A stretch of 64,000 nucleotides of DNA from Spirosoma endbachense (GCF_010233585.1 NZ_CP045997.1:3907682-3971681); one strand, 5' to 3'; positions 1-9,243 are shown, counted from the first letter of the stretch. A program made the numbers and translations. The notes: generated by a model not told the origin, from the letters alone.

Positions 1-374
1 TCGATTTCATCCGGATTCACGTCTCCCAGATTGGGGGCATCACCCCCGCCATGAAGGTAGCCCGGTTGGGGGAATGGTTCAACATCCGCACGGCCTGGCA
101 TGGACCGGGTGATGTTTCGCCGGTGGGTCATGCGGCCCATGCGCACATCGATCTGGCGGTGTGGAATTTTGGGATTCAGGAAGCGGTGCAGTTTTCGGAG
201 AAGACGCAGTCGGTGTTCAGTGGTTGTCCGACGATGAACAAGGGGTATATGTCGGTCAACGAGGTGCCGGGTTTGGGGGTTGATATCAACGAGAAGGAGG
301 CCGCCAAGTATCCCATCAGCACCAAGTCGAACTGGCAGGTGCGCAAGATGGATGGCACCATTATCAGACCGTAA
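1..374 (+). CDS. Enolase-superfamily sugar-acid dehydratase (ManD/RspA-like), C-terminal part
   Basis: The reading frame is already open at the left edge (frame starting at base 3), so the gene begins outside the window and the ATG at 51 is internal. The tail carries the pattern of the mannonate/galactonate dehydratase branch of the enolase superfamily: a TAWHGPGDVSPV segment, NFGIQE, and a C-terminal PGLGVDINEKEAAKYP stretch. Proteins of this family dehydrate acid sugars with a Mg-enolate mechanism; the catalytic barrel residues lie mostly upstream and cannot be checked. The exact substrate is therefore open. The gene ends 185 bp before the next start, and a long inverted repeat fills part of that gap. 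Confidence 0.8.
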   Translation, partial: DFIRIHVSQIGGITPAMKVARLGEWFNIRTAWHGPGDVSPVGHAAHAHIDLAVWNFGIQEAVQFSEKTQSVFSGCPTMNKGYMSVNEVPGLGVDINEKEAAKYPISTKSNWQVRKMDGTIIRP

Positions 375-460
375 GGCTGGAAATTTCTGCAAGCTGCGTA
401 AAAAATGAAAGTAGCTACAGCATTTAATGCTGCTTTGGTTATTTGTCAGCAAATTTGTTC

Positions 461-527
461 TGAACACAAAGCGAACGAAAAACACAACGATTGACAACTT
501 TTGCGTTTTTCGTTCGCTTTGTGTTCA
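461..527. repeat. Perfect 23-bp inverted repeat, 21-nt loop
   Basis: Bases 461-483 and 505-527 are exact reverse complements (arm begins TGAACACAAAGCG). A smaller palindrome, CAGCATT-T-AATGCTG, lies at 418-432. The hairpin lies between the dehydratase and the SGNH gene. Its T-run is next to the loop rather than after the stem, so it is not a classical intrinsic terminator. It overlaps an upstream alternative start of the next gene, which argues for the start at 560. Confidence 0.75.
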
Positions 528-559
528 ACAGATTCGACACCCAAGCCTCCCGATTGACC

Positions 560-2365
560 ATGACCCGAAAACTGCTCTTTTTTATCCTGTTTGCCTGTGT
601 TCAGCACCCAATTATTTTTGCGCAAAATCCTACGGAGTACGTCTGGTGGAATCCGGCTCAAAATCAATTTCCGGTTATTGAAGGTCAGGCGTGGCCGAAG
701 GATGTCAAAAATCCGTATGACCGGCTCCCGGCACAGGCAGAAAAGAGCGTTAGGGATGTGGTCTGGAATCTGTCGCACAATGGGGCGGGGTTGCTGATTC
801 GTTTCAAAGCCAGTACCGATCAGCTCGTCGTGCGCTATGCGGTGAGCGGCTCCCATGCCCTACCACACATGCCGGCAACGGGGGTGAGCGGAGTGGATTT
901 GTACGCTCTCAACAGCGATGGTGACTGGCGGTGGTGTACCGGGAAATACGCTTTTAAGGATACGGTTGAATATCGGTTTACGAATCTGGAGCCGAACGAT
1001 CAATACCATCAGAAAGGGCGTGAATACCGGCTGTATCTGCCCCTTTACAATTCGGTAAAATGGCTGGAAATAGGCGTTCCCAAAGGTGTTTCGTTTACGC
1101 CGTTACCAATCCGGATCGAAAAGCCAATCGTCGTTTATGGCACCTCGATTGCGCAGGGAGCCTGTGCATCGCGACCGGGTATGGCCTGGACGGCTATTCT
1201 GGGCCGAAAGCTTGACCGGCCGGTTATCAATCTGGGGTTTTCGGGTAATGGTCGGCTGGAGAAAGAGGTTGTCCAGTTACTACCAGACATCGATGCCAAA
1301 CTCTACGTGCTGGACTGTCTGCCGAATCTGGTTGCCTCAGTAGGTATTGCTCCTGAAGAGATCAAAAACAGGATCATCGAGTCGGTAAAAACGCTTCGGC
1401 AAAAACGCCCGGCAATCCCTGTTCTGCTGGTGGAACACGCAGGCTATACCGATGGATCACTGAATGCCACCCGTCGCAAATTCTATACGGATGCCAATGA
1501 ACTGATGCGCCAGGCATTCGCTCAGTTGAAAACTGAAGGAATTAACCAGATTTACCTCCTCCCCAAAACAGCACTTAATCTGGAAATGGACGATATGGTC
1601 GATGGTACGCACCCGACCGATCTGGGTATGCAACATTATGCTGATGCCTATGAAAAAAGCATCCGTACGATTCTCAATGAGCCAATTGGCCAATACACTA
1701 CAACTAAGCCCTGTACGCAATTTCGGGATGCCGCGATTTACGATTGGGAAACCCGACACCGGGATATGGTATCGTTAGCCAAAGCAAAACCCCCGCGCAT
1801 TATTTTTCTGGGGAATTCCATCACGCACTATTGGGGTGGACAGCCACAGGCACCCATCAGCCGGGGAATCGACTCATGGAATACCGTCCTGGCTCCATTG
1901 GGGACACAAAATTTTGGCTATGGCTGGGACCGCATCGAAAATGTACTGTGGCGGGTCTATCACGATGAACTCGATGGCTATTCAGCCGCACAGGTCGTTG
2001 TTATGATCGGCACAAATAATCTGCAACTGAGCACCGATACGGAAATCATTGAAGGACTGAAATTTCTGGTTAGTGCCATCAAAACCCGTCAGCCGGGGGC
2101 AGATGTACTCTTGCTTGGTATCCTGCCACGTCGTCAGGGAGAAGCCCGAATCCTTGAACTCAACAAAGGAATTGCACAGGCTTCGGGACAATTAAACGTA
2201 ACCTTCGCTGATCCAGGAACTGTTTTTCTGAAGGAAGATGGCAAAATTGATGAATCGTTTTTCACCGACGGTCTTCATCCGAACGCAGAAGGCTATCAAA
2301 AACTGGCAGGCAAACTCACTCCTTTTCTGAAGCCGGTCGAGCAGAGCAACAAACAAAAACGGTAG
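560..2365 (+). CDS. Secreted protein with two SGNH/GDSL hydrolase domains
   Basis: A 601-residue protein starting with a signal peptide (MTRKLLFFILFACVQ, cleavage likely after IIFAQ); this selects the ATG at 560 over earlier in-frame starts that would precede the signal. An N-terminal beta-rich module holds the GVDLY motif near residue 111. The first hydrolase domain has its serine in YGTSIAQG (about residue 196) and an acid-His motif DGTHPTD (about 348). The second has GNSITHYW (about 420), GTNN and DGLHPNAEG. Both domains look catalytically complete. SGNH enzymes are esterases that often remove acetyl groups from polysaccharides; the substrate here is unknown. It is followed after 30 bp by another SGNH gene, suggesting an operon. 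The doubled architecture could also be a fusion of two formerly separate esterases. Confidence 0.85.
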   Translation: MTRKLLFFILFACVQHPIIFAQNPTEYVWWNPAQNQFPVIEGQAWPKDVKNPYDRLPAQAEKSVRDVVWNLSHNGAGLLIRFKASTDQLVVRYAVSGSHALPHMPATGVSGVDLYALNSDGDWRWCTGKYAFKDTVEYRFTNLEPNDQYHQKGREYRLYLPLYNSVKWLEIGVPKGVSFTPLPIRIEKPIVVYGTSIAQGACASRPGMAWTAILGRKLDRPVINLGFSGNGRLEKEVVQLLPDIDAKLYVLDCLPNLVASVGIAPEEIKNRIIESVKTLRQKRPAIPVLLVEHAGYTDGSLNATRRKFYTDANELMRQAFAQLKTEGINQIYLLPKTALNLEMDDMVDGTHPTDLGMQHYADAYEKSIRTILNEPIGQYTTTKPCTQFRDAAIYDWETRHRDMVSLAKAKPPRIIFLGNSITHYWGGQPQAPISRGIDSWNTVLAPLGTQNFGYGWDRIENVLWRVYHDELDGYSAAQVVVMIGTNNLQLSTDTEIIEGLKFLVSAIKTRQPGADVLLLGILPRRQGEARILELNKGIAQASGQLNVTFADPGTVFLKEDGKIDESFFTDGLHPNAEGYQKLAGKLTPFLKPVEQSNKQKR

Positions 2366-2395
2366 TGCTGCCTTAGCGCTACAACCGCATTGTTC

Positions 2396-4351
2396 ATGAA
2401 GAAGACAGCATCCAATCCGCAAACCTTAGCCGATCGCAAACGAATGAGCAGCAGGCAATTGTGGTTGTTTAAGGGCATTGCTTTGCTGCTACCTTTTTTG
2501 CTTCTGGCCCTACTGGAAGGTGTTCTACGACTGTTCAGCTATGGCCATGAACTGCGCCTTTTTGTCGATGATCCGCAGCAATCGGGCTTTCTGGTCATGA
2601 ACCAGCATGCTTCAGAAAAGTATTTTACGGAAACAGACAATGCTACCATCGGTAATTTTGAGCCCTTTCACAAACACAAACCCGACGGAACACTGCGGAT
2701 TTTTGTCCTGGGGGAATCAACAACGATCGGCTACCCGTACATGCATAATGGGTCATTTCACCGCTGGCTGCAATACCGGCTCACGCATACCTTTCCCGAT
2801 AAAGAGTTCGAGATCATTAATCTGGCCTTGACAGCGGTAAACTCTTATACGGTGTACGGTTTCGCACAGGAGCTGGCCGCCTACCAACCCGATGCCGTGT
2901 TGATTTACACTGGTCATAATGAATACTATGGTGCTTTAGGCGTTGGCTCAACGAGTTCAATTGCCCGGAATCCATCGCTCGTTCGATTTGTACTTAAACT
3001 TCGTGAGTTTCGGCTCATGCAATTGATTGGTCATACCTTAGCCGGAATTCAGAAAGCACTATCCGGTCAGCAACCAGATTTGCGCGAAAATCTGATGAAA
3101 CGGATGGCCGCCGACCAACAGATTCCTTATCAATCGGAGGTCTATCAGCAAGGAATCGAGCAGTATAAAACTAACCTGAACGATCTGTGTCAACTGTTAT
3201 CGAATCAGAAGATTCCCGTTTTTATCAGCAATCTGGTCAGCAACGAAAAAGACCTGAAGCCGTTAATCAGTGCATCGGGAAATCTGGCCAACTCGGCTCA
3301 ACAGCAATATCAGCTTGCTGGCCAGGCCTATAAAACAGGGGATTTTACTACGGCAAAAAAGGCGTATGTGCAGGCTAAAGAGCTGGATTTATTGCGTTTT
3401 CGAGCTCCTGAAGCCATGAATCAGGTCATTCGGGAACTGGCCACCCGCTACCCCGATGTGACAATCGTTGATACCAAAGCCTACTTTGAAAAACAGTCTG
3501 CCCGCGGCATTCTGGGTAAAGAAACATTACTGGAGCATGTACATCCCAACTTATTCGGTTATGCGTTGCTTTCCGATGCGTTTTATGAGGCCCTGAAAAA
3601 GCGTAAACTGATTCCTACTGAAGGCAGTCAGGAAATGTCATTCGCGCAGTTAAAGCAGCAAATGCCGATTACGGCTGTCGACTCGCTTCAGGGAGCTTAC
3701 GAAATGATGATTCTTAAAGAGGGCTGGCCATTTAATGAACCAATGCCACCGGAGGAAAATCGCCCAAAAACGGTTGAGGAACAGTTGGCAGGGGCTTTAG
3801 TCGTTAAGCAATTGTCCTGGCGCGATGCCATGAATCAATTGGCTGCTTATTACGTGAAAGTGAAAAATCCGCTTAAAACCCTGCAGGTAACCGAAGCGTT
3901 ATCGCTGGAATATCCAAACGACCCAAATCTGTACGCTCAGGCTGGCAAACTTTGCGCTGCCCTGAATCAGAACGAGCAGGCGGTTCTATACTTAAAAAAA
4001 GCATTTCAATTAGAAAATACCTTCGACAAAGCCCAGCAGTTGTTTATCACGTTCCTGAAGCTGGATCGGCCAGAAGAAGCCTTGCCTTACCTGAGGTATG
4101 CCTCAGCCAACAATACGTCTACGTTCAACTTAAACGAACTACAGACGTTTGTTGAGCAGTTGATAGAGCTCAAAAAGCAGTACGCCAAAGACACCAACAA
4201 TGTGATTCTGAGCAATCAACTGGCCGCTGGTTATCTTAAATTTGCGAATGCCAGCGCGGCTGCCAAGTATGTAAAAAAAACCTTGCAACAAGACAGTCAC
4301 AATGCCGATGCGTTACAGTTAAATAAACAGATTCAGGCGCTCAGAAAATAA
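2396..4351 (+). CDS. Membrane-anchored SGNH/GDSL hydrolase with TPR tail
   Basis: About 651 residues. I chose the ATG at 2396; a TTG two codons earlier is possible. One transmembrane segment (about residues 20-45, GIALLLPFLLLALLEGVL) anchors the protein. The hydrolase domain has the nucleophile motif LGESTTIG (near residue 105), GHNEYYG as block III and an EHVHPNLFG motif carrying the catalytic His. From about residue 480 the sequence turns into alpha-helical repeats of TPR type. TPRs usually bind partner proteins. The gene sits 30 bp after another SGNH gene and just before a DUF5989 peptide. Similar SGNH-TPR proteins occur beside exopolysaccharide or O-acetylation genes; here that role is only inferred. 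Confidence 0.8.
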   Translation: MKKTASNPQTLADRKRMSSRQLWLFKGIALLLPFLLLALLEGVLRLFSYGHELRLFVDDPQQSGFLVMNQHASEKYFTETDNATIGNFEPFHKHKPDGTLRIFVLGESTTIGYPYMHNGSFHRWLQYRLTHTFPDKEFEIINLALTAVNSYTVYGFAQELAAYQPDAVLIYTGHNEYYGALGVGSTSSIARNPSLVRFVLKLREFRLMQLIGHTLAGIQKALSGQQPDLRENLMKRMAADQQIPYQSEVYQQGIEQYKTNLNDLCQLLSNQKIPVFISNLVSNEKDLKPLISASGNLANSAQQQYQLAGQAYKTGDFTTAKKAYVQAKELDLLRFRAPEAMNQVIRELATRYPDVTIVDTKAYFEKQSARGILGKETLLEHVHPNLFGYALLSDAFYEALKKRKLIPTEGSQEMSFAQLKQQMPITAVDSLQGAYEMMILKEGWPFNEPMPPEENRPKTVEEQLAGALVVKQLSWRDAMNQLAAYYVKVKNPLKTLQVTEALSLEYPNDPNLYAQAGKLCAALNQNEQAVLYLKKAFQLENTFDKAQQLFITFLKLDRPEEALPYLRYASANNTSTFNLNELQTFVEQLIELKKQYAKDTNNVILSNQLAAGYLKFANASAAAKYVKKTLQQDSHNADALQLNKQIQALRK

Positions 4352-4410
4352 GCAGACGAATTTCCTGTTTATGACAATTGAGTAAACTGTCTATTAAAAA
4401 CGAACTACTC

Positions 4411-4560
4411 ATGGAGTTTTTAAAGGATTTCTGGCTTTTTGTGCGGGAACGCAAGCGGTATTGGTTAGTACCGCTATTTATTATCCTGCTCCTACTTGGC
4501 TTGTTAACCGTATTCACGACAGGTTCCGCGTTGGCCCCGTTTATTTACTCTATTTTCTAA
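4411..4560 (+). CDS. DUF5989 family small membrane protein
   Basis: A 49-residue protein beginning MEFLKDFWLFVRERKRYW, followed by a hydrophobic stretch (LVPLFIILLLLGLLTVF) and ending SALAPFIYSIF. This pattern matches DUF5989 peptides, which typically accompany carbamoyltransferase, SxtJ-like or SGNH-hydrolase genes. A TTG at 4378 would add 11 residues, but the family normally begins at the methionine chosen. It follows the SGNH-TPR gene by 59 bp and is probably the last gene of that operon. The function is unknown; an accessory membrane subunit is a reasonable guess. Confidence 0.75.
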   Translation: MEFLKDFWLFVRERKRYWLVPLFIILLLLGLLTVFTTGSALAPFIYSIF

Positions 4561-4637
4561 AAACCTGATTTAGCCCGATTCGATGACTGCCGGAAATCTG
4601 GTACTTTATTTCGGCAGGGAACAATTCGCTAATAAAG

Positions 4638-5330
4638 CTACAGGTTTTCCAAAATATCCCGGTAGCCTCTTCCAATCGGAATAGTGGCCCCATTAACATC
4701 AACCATCTCAGCTGTATAGGAATCAATCTTGCTAATTGAAACGATAAATGATCGATGAATCCGCTTGAAGAGATTTACGGGCAAAAGTGCTTCAATTTCG
4801 TGCGTACTCATTTTCGAAATGTACTCTTTTTTCGTCGTAACAATCCTGACATATTCTCGCTGGCTCTCGATATAAACAATCTCCGAAAATAAAATCCTGA
4901 CCTTTTTCTTTTGTACGTTTAGAAAAATAAAATCTTTTATCTCCTGACTTTCGGTTGGCTTGTATCTATCTAAATTGCCCGCCTTTACTTTATTGACAGC
5001 TATTAAAAACCGCTCAAATTCGTAGGGCTTCAGTAAATAATCCGTCACATTTAACGCAAATCCTTCTACAGCGTACTGATGATAGGCCGTTGTAATAATT
5101 ACTGCAGGGGGATTGGTCAGTGTTTTCAAAAAATCCATCCCTTTTAAAGTAGGCAGGTGAATATCAAGGAAGATCAGATCGATTGAATTTTGTCGTAAAT
5201 AATCAATGGCAAGAATCGCATCTTTAAAGACCGAATTCAGCTCCAGAAATGGTATTTGCCGAATATAATCCGATAAAACTTTTACGGCTAAAGGCTCGTC
5301 CTCTATAATAATACACTTTATATTAGACAT
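4638..5330 (-). CDS. LytTR-family response regulator
   Basis: A 230-residue protein with an N-terminal receiver domain (IIIEDEP acidic pocket, phospho-acceptor Asp in LIFLDIHLP, Lys in YLLKPYEFERF) and a C-terminal LytTR DNA-binding domain (from about residue 130, with IHRSFIVSISKID). It starts at ATG 5330. A TTG three codons earlier is less likely. The start overlaps the last 8 bp of the upstream kinase gene, so the two are translationally coupled and form a cognate pair. The regulated genes cannot be read from the sequence. Confidence 0.92.
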   Translation of the reverse strand: MSNIKCIIIEDEPLAVKVLSDYIRQIPFLELNSVFKDAILAIDYLRQNSIDLIFLDIHLPTLKGMDFLKTLTNPPAVIITTAYHQYAVEGFALNVTDYLLKPYEFERFLIAVNKVKAGNLDRYKPTESQEIKDFIFLNVQKKKVRILFSEIVYIESQREYVRIVTTKKEYISKMSTHEIEALLPVNLFKRIHRSFIVSISKIDSYTAEMVDVNGATIPIGRGYRDILENL

Positions 5331-6366
5331 GGCTTGCAAGATTAATGGTTAACGTAGCGGTAAATGTAGAATCGCCCTGCTGAACCGATAAGTTGAAATC
5401 GGTATAGAGCAACTCCAGTTGCCGTCTGAGGTTAGAAAGTCCAATGTTTTCTTTTACAGGCAACTCGTCTAAAAATTCTTCTGTAGAATTCCGGACTAAA
5501 AAAGCCAGTAGCTGCTTATTTACGGAAAGATGAATATCGACAAAAGGATGATCTCTGGTTTCAGAAACGCCATGTTTGAACGCATTTTCCACTAAGGGCA
5601 TTAGTAAAAGGGGCGGTAAGGCCTGGCTCATATCATCGATGTCATGCTTAAAGTCGACGGATAAAGATTCGTCATACCGCAGCTTTTCAAGGGCAATATA
5701 GTCAGCCATAATTTTCAGTTCCTGTTCAATACGGATATAGGCTCCACTGGTTTCGTAGAGCATAAAACGCAGTATTTGCGACAGCCGCAAAATGGATTCG
5801 GGGGCCAGGTCGGACTTATCTCTTGCCAGTGAATAGATGTTATTTAACGTATTGAATAAAAAATGTGGATTGGTTTGGGATTTAAGGTAATTTAATTCCG
5901 CTTCCTGTTTTTCAATTCTCAGTTGCTGAGCCGCTTCTTTTAGCTTTCTATAATCATACGAATACCGAATAATCCCAAAGAAAATGATCGAAAAAGCGCT
6001 ATATGGAAAGTGATTACTTATACCTTCCAATGCCGAAGGGTATACTTTCAGCGGAAAATAAATACCTGATTGAATACCAATATACCGCCAGAAATAAAAG
6101 CCGAAAGAATACAAAAAAAGATTAGCAGATAAAATAAATGGTGCCGCAATAATTCGTTTCCAGGTTAATTTTATAAACGGTAAAACATACTCATAAAATA
6201 GAAAATTAATAACAATAAGATAGCCAACTAGCCAGCAATTATTCACTACTCGTTTTAGAAATGTCTCAGGATGGCTTACTAAATCGACAAACACCTGCAA
6301 CAATAAATAAGCACCCCCAACCCGGATAAAAAACTTAAACCGCTCCCTATCGATTGCTATTTCCAT
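5323..6366 (-). CDS. LytS-type sensor histidine kinase (His_kinase family)
   Basis: A 347-residue protein. The N-terminal part (about residues 1-140) holds several hydrophobic segments consistent with four membrane helices. A short coiled coil follows, then the His_kinase domain, with the phospho-acceptor His in SQTNPHFLFNTLNNIY and an ATPase domain whose N-box is LVENAFKHGV. No extracytoplasmic sensor domain is recognisable, so any signal is sensed in or near the membrane. It is co-transcribed with the LytTR regulator, which it presumably phosphorylates. Confidence 0.92.
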   Translation of the reverse strand: MEIAIDRERFKFFIRVGGAYLLLQVFVDLVSHPETFLKRVVNNCWLVGYLIVINFLFYEYVLPFIKLTWKRIIAAPFILSANLFLYSFGFYFWRYIGIQSGIYFPLKVYPSALEGISNHFPYSAFSIIFFGIIRYSYDYRKLKEAAQQLRIEKQEAELNYLKSQTNPHFLFNTLNNIYSLARDKSDLAPESILRLSQILRFMLYETSGAYIRIEQELKIMADYIALEKLRYDESLSVDFKHDIDDMSQALPPLLLMPLVENAFKHGVSETRDHPFVDIHLSVNKQLLAFLVRNSTEEFLDELPVKENIGLSNLRRQLELLYTDFNLSVQQGDSTFTATLTINLASHV

Positions 6367-6521
6367 TCTGCTAGATAAGCTATAAAAATCAACAAATCTT
6401 ACTTTTTTGTTTTACTGTCAACAGAATGAGCTTTGTAATCTACAAAAACCCGAAAAAAGTCAATAGAATACAACATTGATCCGTGAATTAGTCTGTCAAG
6501 CAGTGGTGCCGGTAAAGATGT

Positions 6522-6640
6522 GGTGTCAGTTTCTTAAAACTGACACGAGGAGGGTGGCTCGCTGTACGATTCTCAAAACCTCGCCGTTCATGCCGAATGC
6601 GGTTTCTCTACCCACAGGGTCAGGTTGAAGAACCTGACCT
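6522..6640. repeat. REP/MITE-like element bounded by two hairpins
   Basis: The left hairpin (6523-6546) has 10-bp perfect arms, GTGTCAGTTT and its complement, with loop CTTA. The right hairpin (6618-6639) has 9-bp arms, GGTCAGGTT and its complement, with loop GAAG. The stem sequences resemble each other (TGTCAG/GTCAGG), and about 70 bp of GC-richer sequence lies between. This looks like a dispersed palindromic intergenic element. Only one clear copy lies in the window, so repetitiveness is not shown here. Confidence 0.5.
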
Positions 6641-6798
6641 CACACCAACATTCACTAAGCAAACCTTTCAACCCGTTTTGTTTATTTACTTCAACAGTTG
6701 GCCTAATTGGGTCGTCTGTTTACCATAACCCGTTGTTGATTGACATCCACTTTCAGTGCTTTACTCTATTCGATAATCTTGTTAAAAATTCGCAGGAT

Positions 6799-8136
6799 AT
6801 GAAAAAGAGTCTACCCATTCTCATGGCTATGCTGATGATAGCCGTTCACCTACAGGCCCAGATGGAGCCGACTGCCAGCAATTGGAAAACCTGGTTTATA
6901 ACATCACCCAAGACCTACCGCTTACCTCCCCCTTCTCCCTACAAGCAGGAAACGGACCAGGTATTATCTAAACAGCATGATCTGGATTCTGCTGGCTGGC
7001 AACAGATTCTATACTGGAATGCAGGAGCACCCGGTTACCGATGGCAGACTCTAATGTATAGATTATGGATGACAGATACCACCTACAATGGCGCTCTGGC
7101 GAATATGCTGCTCAGTGTAGCCACTTACGATGCTACGATCGTGGCCTGGGATACGAAATATGCCTATAAACGACCTCGCCCTTTTGCAATCGATAGTCGG
7201 ATCAAAGTACACGGGCCGAAGCCCGATAGTCCCTCCTATCCCTGCGAACATTCGGTAGCGGCTGGCGTAGCGGTGACGCTCATCACTCATTTCTATCCTT
7301 CTATGGCTGAGTCTGTTACTCGGCTGGCGCAGCAGCTCATGGCATCACGCATTGCGGCTGGCACTGCCTTTCCCAGCGATACCCGCGCGGGTTTTGAACT
7401 GGGCAAACAGATTGCCGAAAAAGAATTGGCCTATACGAAAGGGTTTACGCCTAAAACGGCCTGGGACGGAAAGCGGCCGAAACAAACGGGCATCTGGAAC
7501 GGAAAAAAGCCCGCATCTCCACTGGCAGGTCTTAGCAAAACTGTGGTACTGGACAGCAGTAGTCAGTTTCGCCCCGGCCCACCACCCGACTTTGCAAAAG
7601 ATATGGCAGAACTGAAAAGCTTCAAACCTACTTTTCGCTCGATGGCCAATGCGTTTAACTTTGCGAGCCAGCCCTTCTGGGAAGATTTGCTGCACAAAAA
7701 AATATTCGAATACAACCTCCACCTGGACCCGCCCCGTGCCGCGCGATTGTATGCCATCGCGGCCATTGGTGTCTATGATGGCTTTGTCGCCTGCTGGGAT
7801 GCCAAGTATGCCTACTGGGGCATTCGACCCGATCAGTACGATACTACCTACCAGCCACCGCTGCTGATTACGCCACCTTTCCCAGGATACCCTTCTGGAC
7901 ATGCCGCTATTGGTAGCATAATGGGTGAGTTGTATTCGTATTTCTTTCCGGCAGAACGCGCGTATTTCCAGCAGAAAGCCAAAGAAGGGGCAGAATCCCG
8001 CTTCCAGGCGGGCATCCATTTCCGCACTGACAATGAAGTTGGTCTGGAGTTGGGCCGGAAGGTAGCCGAAAAAATTATTCAGAAGGTAAGAACCGATGGC
8101 GCCGACGAGGAATTAATGCTGGCAAAGAAAAAATAG
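6799..8136 (+). CDS. Secreted PAP2/vanadium-haloperoxidase-like protein
   Basis: A 445-residue protein. The ATG at 6799 gives a clean signal peptide (KKSLPILMAMLMIAVHLQAQ); a longer frame upstream would cross the palindromic element. The second half carries the metal/phosphate-binding triad of the family: RPDQYD (Arg), YPSGHAA (Ser-Gly-His) and SRFQAGIHFRTD (Arg and His). An earlier, degenerate copy of the motifs (KRPRPF, YPCEHSVA, FPSDTRAGFELG) suggests internal duplication, with Cys-Glu replacing Ser-Gly in the first. Members are either vanadium haloperoxidases or acid phosphatases; sequence alone does not decide. The gene is monocistronic, with a strong terminator after it. Confidence 0.8.
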   Translation: MKKSLPILMAMLMIAVHLQAQMEPTASNWKTWFITSPKTYRLPPPSPYKQETDQVLSKQHDLDSAGWQQILYWNAGAPGYRWQTLMYRLWMTDTTYNGALANMLLSVATYDATIVAWDTKYAYKRPRPFAIDSRIKVHGPKPDSPSYPCEHSVAAGVAVTLITHFYPSMAESVTRLAQQLMASRIAAGTAFPSDTRAGFELGKQIAEKELAYTKGFTPKTAWDGKRPKQTGIWNGKKPASPLAGLSKTVVLDSSSQFRPGPPPDFAKDMAELKSFKPTFRSMANAFNFASQPFWEDLLHKKIFEYNLHLDPPRAARLYAIAAIGVYDGFVACWDAKYAYWGIRPDQYDTTYQPPLLITPPFPGYPSGHAAIGSIMGELYSYFFPAERAYFQQKAKEGAESRFQAGIHFRTDNEVGLELGRKVAEKIIQKVRTDGADEELMLAKKK

Positions 8137-8147
8137 ACAGACACTAA

Positions 8148-8216
8148 GGTCAGCCAGGGCAGTTTCCTATTCCAGCACCAGTTTGGAATGGGAAACTACC
8201 CTGGCTGACCTTCTTT
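8148..8216 (+). terminator. Intrinsic terminator after PAP2 gene
   Basis: A long hairpin with outer stem GGTCAGCCAGGG (8148) pairing with CCCTGGCTGACC (ending 8210), continued by GTTTCC/GGAAAC, and followed by TTCTTT. Confidence 0.75.
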
Positions 8217-8433
8217 CGTTTAACGATGTACAGCGATCGTAAATGGTATTCTCATTAACTTTTATAGATGCTCAACGTGCTGAATCGGTCAGTAACATTT
8301 ATACTGGTTACTGACCACACTATATTACTTTTATACTAAACCATCTATACTTATTCTCAATTACCCAATAAAGACCCATATATTCGAGAAAACTATACGC
8401 TCAACTCCATAAAAAATACGTTAGTTTAGTTGT
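8217..8433. other. Intergenic AT-rich region, nothing recognised
   Basis: About 215 bp of AT-rich sequence between the terminator and the next start. It presumably contains the promoter of the MpaB-family gene, but I see no clear TAnnTTTG element in it. Confidence 0.4.
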
Positions 8434-9243
8434 ATGAGCAGTAGCAACCGGACGTACATCAATCGTTCACCATCTGACAGTCAAACGGCTTTTTTTGTAA
8501 AACCGGGCTCTATCGTTCGGCAAATCTGGGGCGACGCCGATGTTATTCTGCTGGTCTTTGCCGGATCGGCTGCCGAGTTCGCCCTTAATCGGGCGGTAGA
8601 CTGGCTGTTTTTTACGGGTAAACTGCCTGCCGATCCCATTGCGCGCCTATTCTCGACGGTTCGTTATGCACAGGAAATCGTTTTTGCGCCCGAAACGCAG
8701 GCTCGTCAGGCCATTGCCCGCATGGGGGCTATTCACGGTGGCGTCGAACAAAAACGCGGCTACCAGATTCCGGATTGGGCGTATCGGGATGTGCTGTATA
8801 TGCTGATCGATTATTCGGAGCGGGCTTATGAAACCTTATACAGAGCGCTCACCGATTCTGAACGCGAAGAGTTGTTTCATACCTTTCGGGAAGTTGGTGC
8901 GGGTATGCACGTGCCGAAACTGCCGGATACCTACGCCGATTGGCGAACAGATCGGGAGGCTCACCTTAATCGGGATCTGGTCCGGAGCGATTTCACGGAC
9001 AAGCTCTTTCAGCGATACCGCGAGCAGTTAGGCAGTTGGCGCTATAATCTGCTGCGTCAGGCACAGGCGGTGCTGGTGCCTGAACAAGTGCGATCATTGC
9101 TCAGCTTACCTCAAAACCCGTGGCTGAATAATACCATTGGCCTGTACAAAATTCTGAATTCACTTGGGCTACGATCGATGGTGCAGCGGGCTTTACTGCC
9201 AACGAATTATCTGGAGCAAATTCGTAGCTTAGATGTTCGGTAA
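8434..9243 (+). CDS. Oxygenase MpaB family protein (DUF2236)
   Basis: A 269-residue soluble protein with the DUF2236 layout: an N-terminal GSIVRQIWGD, the helix AGSAAEFALNRAVDWLFF, IHGGVEQKRGYQIPDW in the middle, and a helical C-terminus. The family includes the haem protein Lcp (latex-clearing oxygenase) and the mycophenolic-acid enzyme MpaB. Haem-binding residues cannot be assigned with confidence by eye. No export signal is visible. It sits alone, about 100 bp before the serine dehydratase gene on the same strand. Confidence 0.75.
   Translation: MSSSNRTYINRSPSDSQTAFFVKPGSIVRQIWGDADVILLVFAGSAAEFALNRAVDWLFFTGKLPADPIARLFSTVRYAQEIVFAPETQARQAIARMGAIHGGVEQKRGYQIPDWAYRDVLYMLIDYSERAYETLYRALTDSEREELFHTFREVGAGMHVPKLPDTYADWRTDREAHLNRDLVRSDFTDKLFQRYREQLGSWRYNLLRQAQAVLVPEQVRSLLSLPQNPWLNNTIGLYKILNSLGLRSMVQRALLPTNYLEQIRSLDVR

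Noticed and set aside
51..374. A complete gene starting at ATG 51
   Set aside because: The same frame is open to the window edge and continues a conserved enolase-family sequence upstream of the ATG, so the gene is only partial.
4378..4410. TTG start of the DUF5989 gene
   Set aside because: It adds 11 residues not seen in the family; the methionine at 4411 begins the conserved segment.
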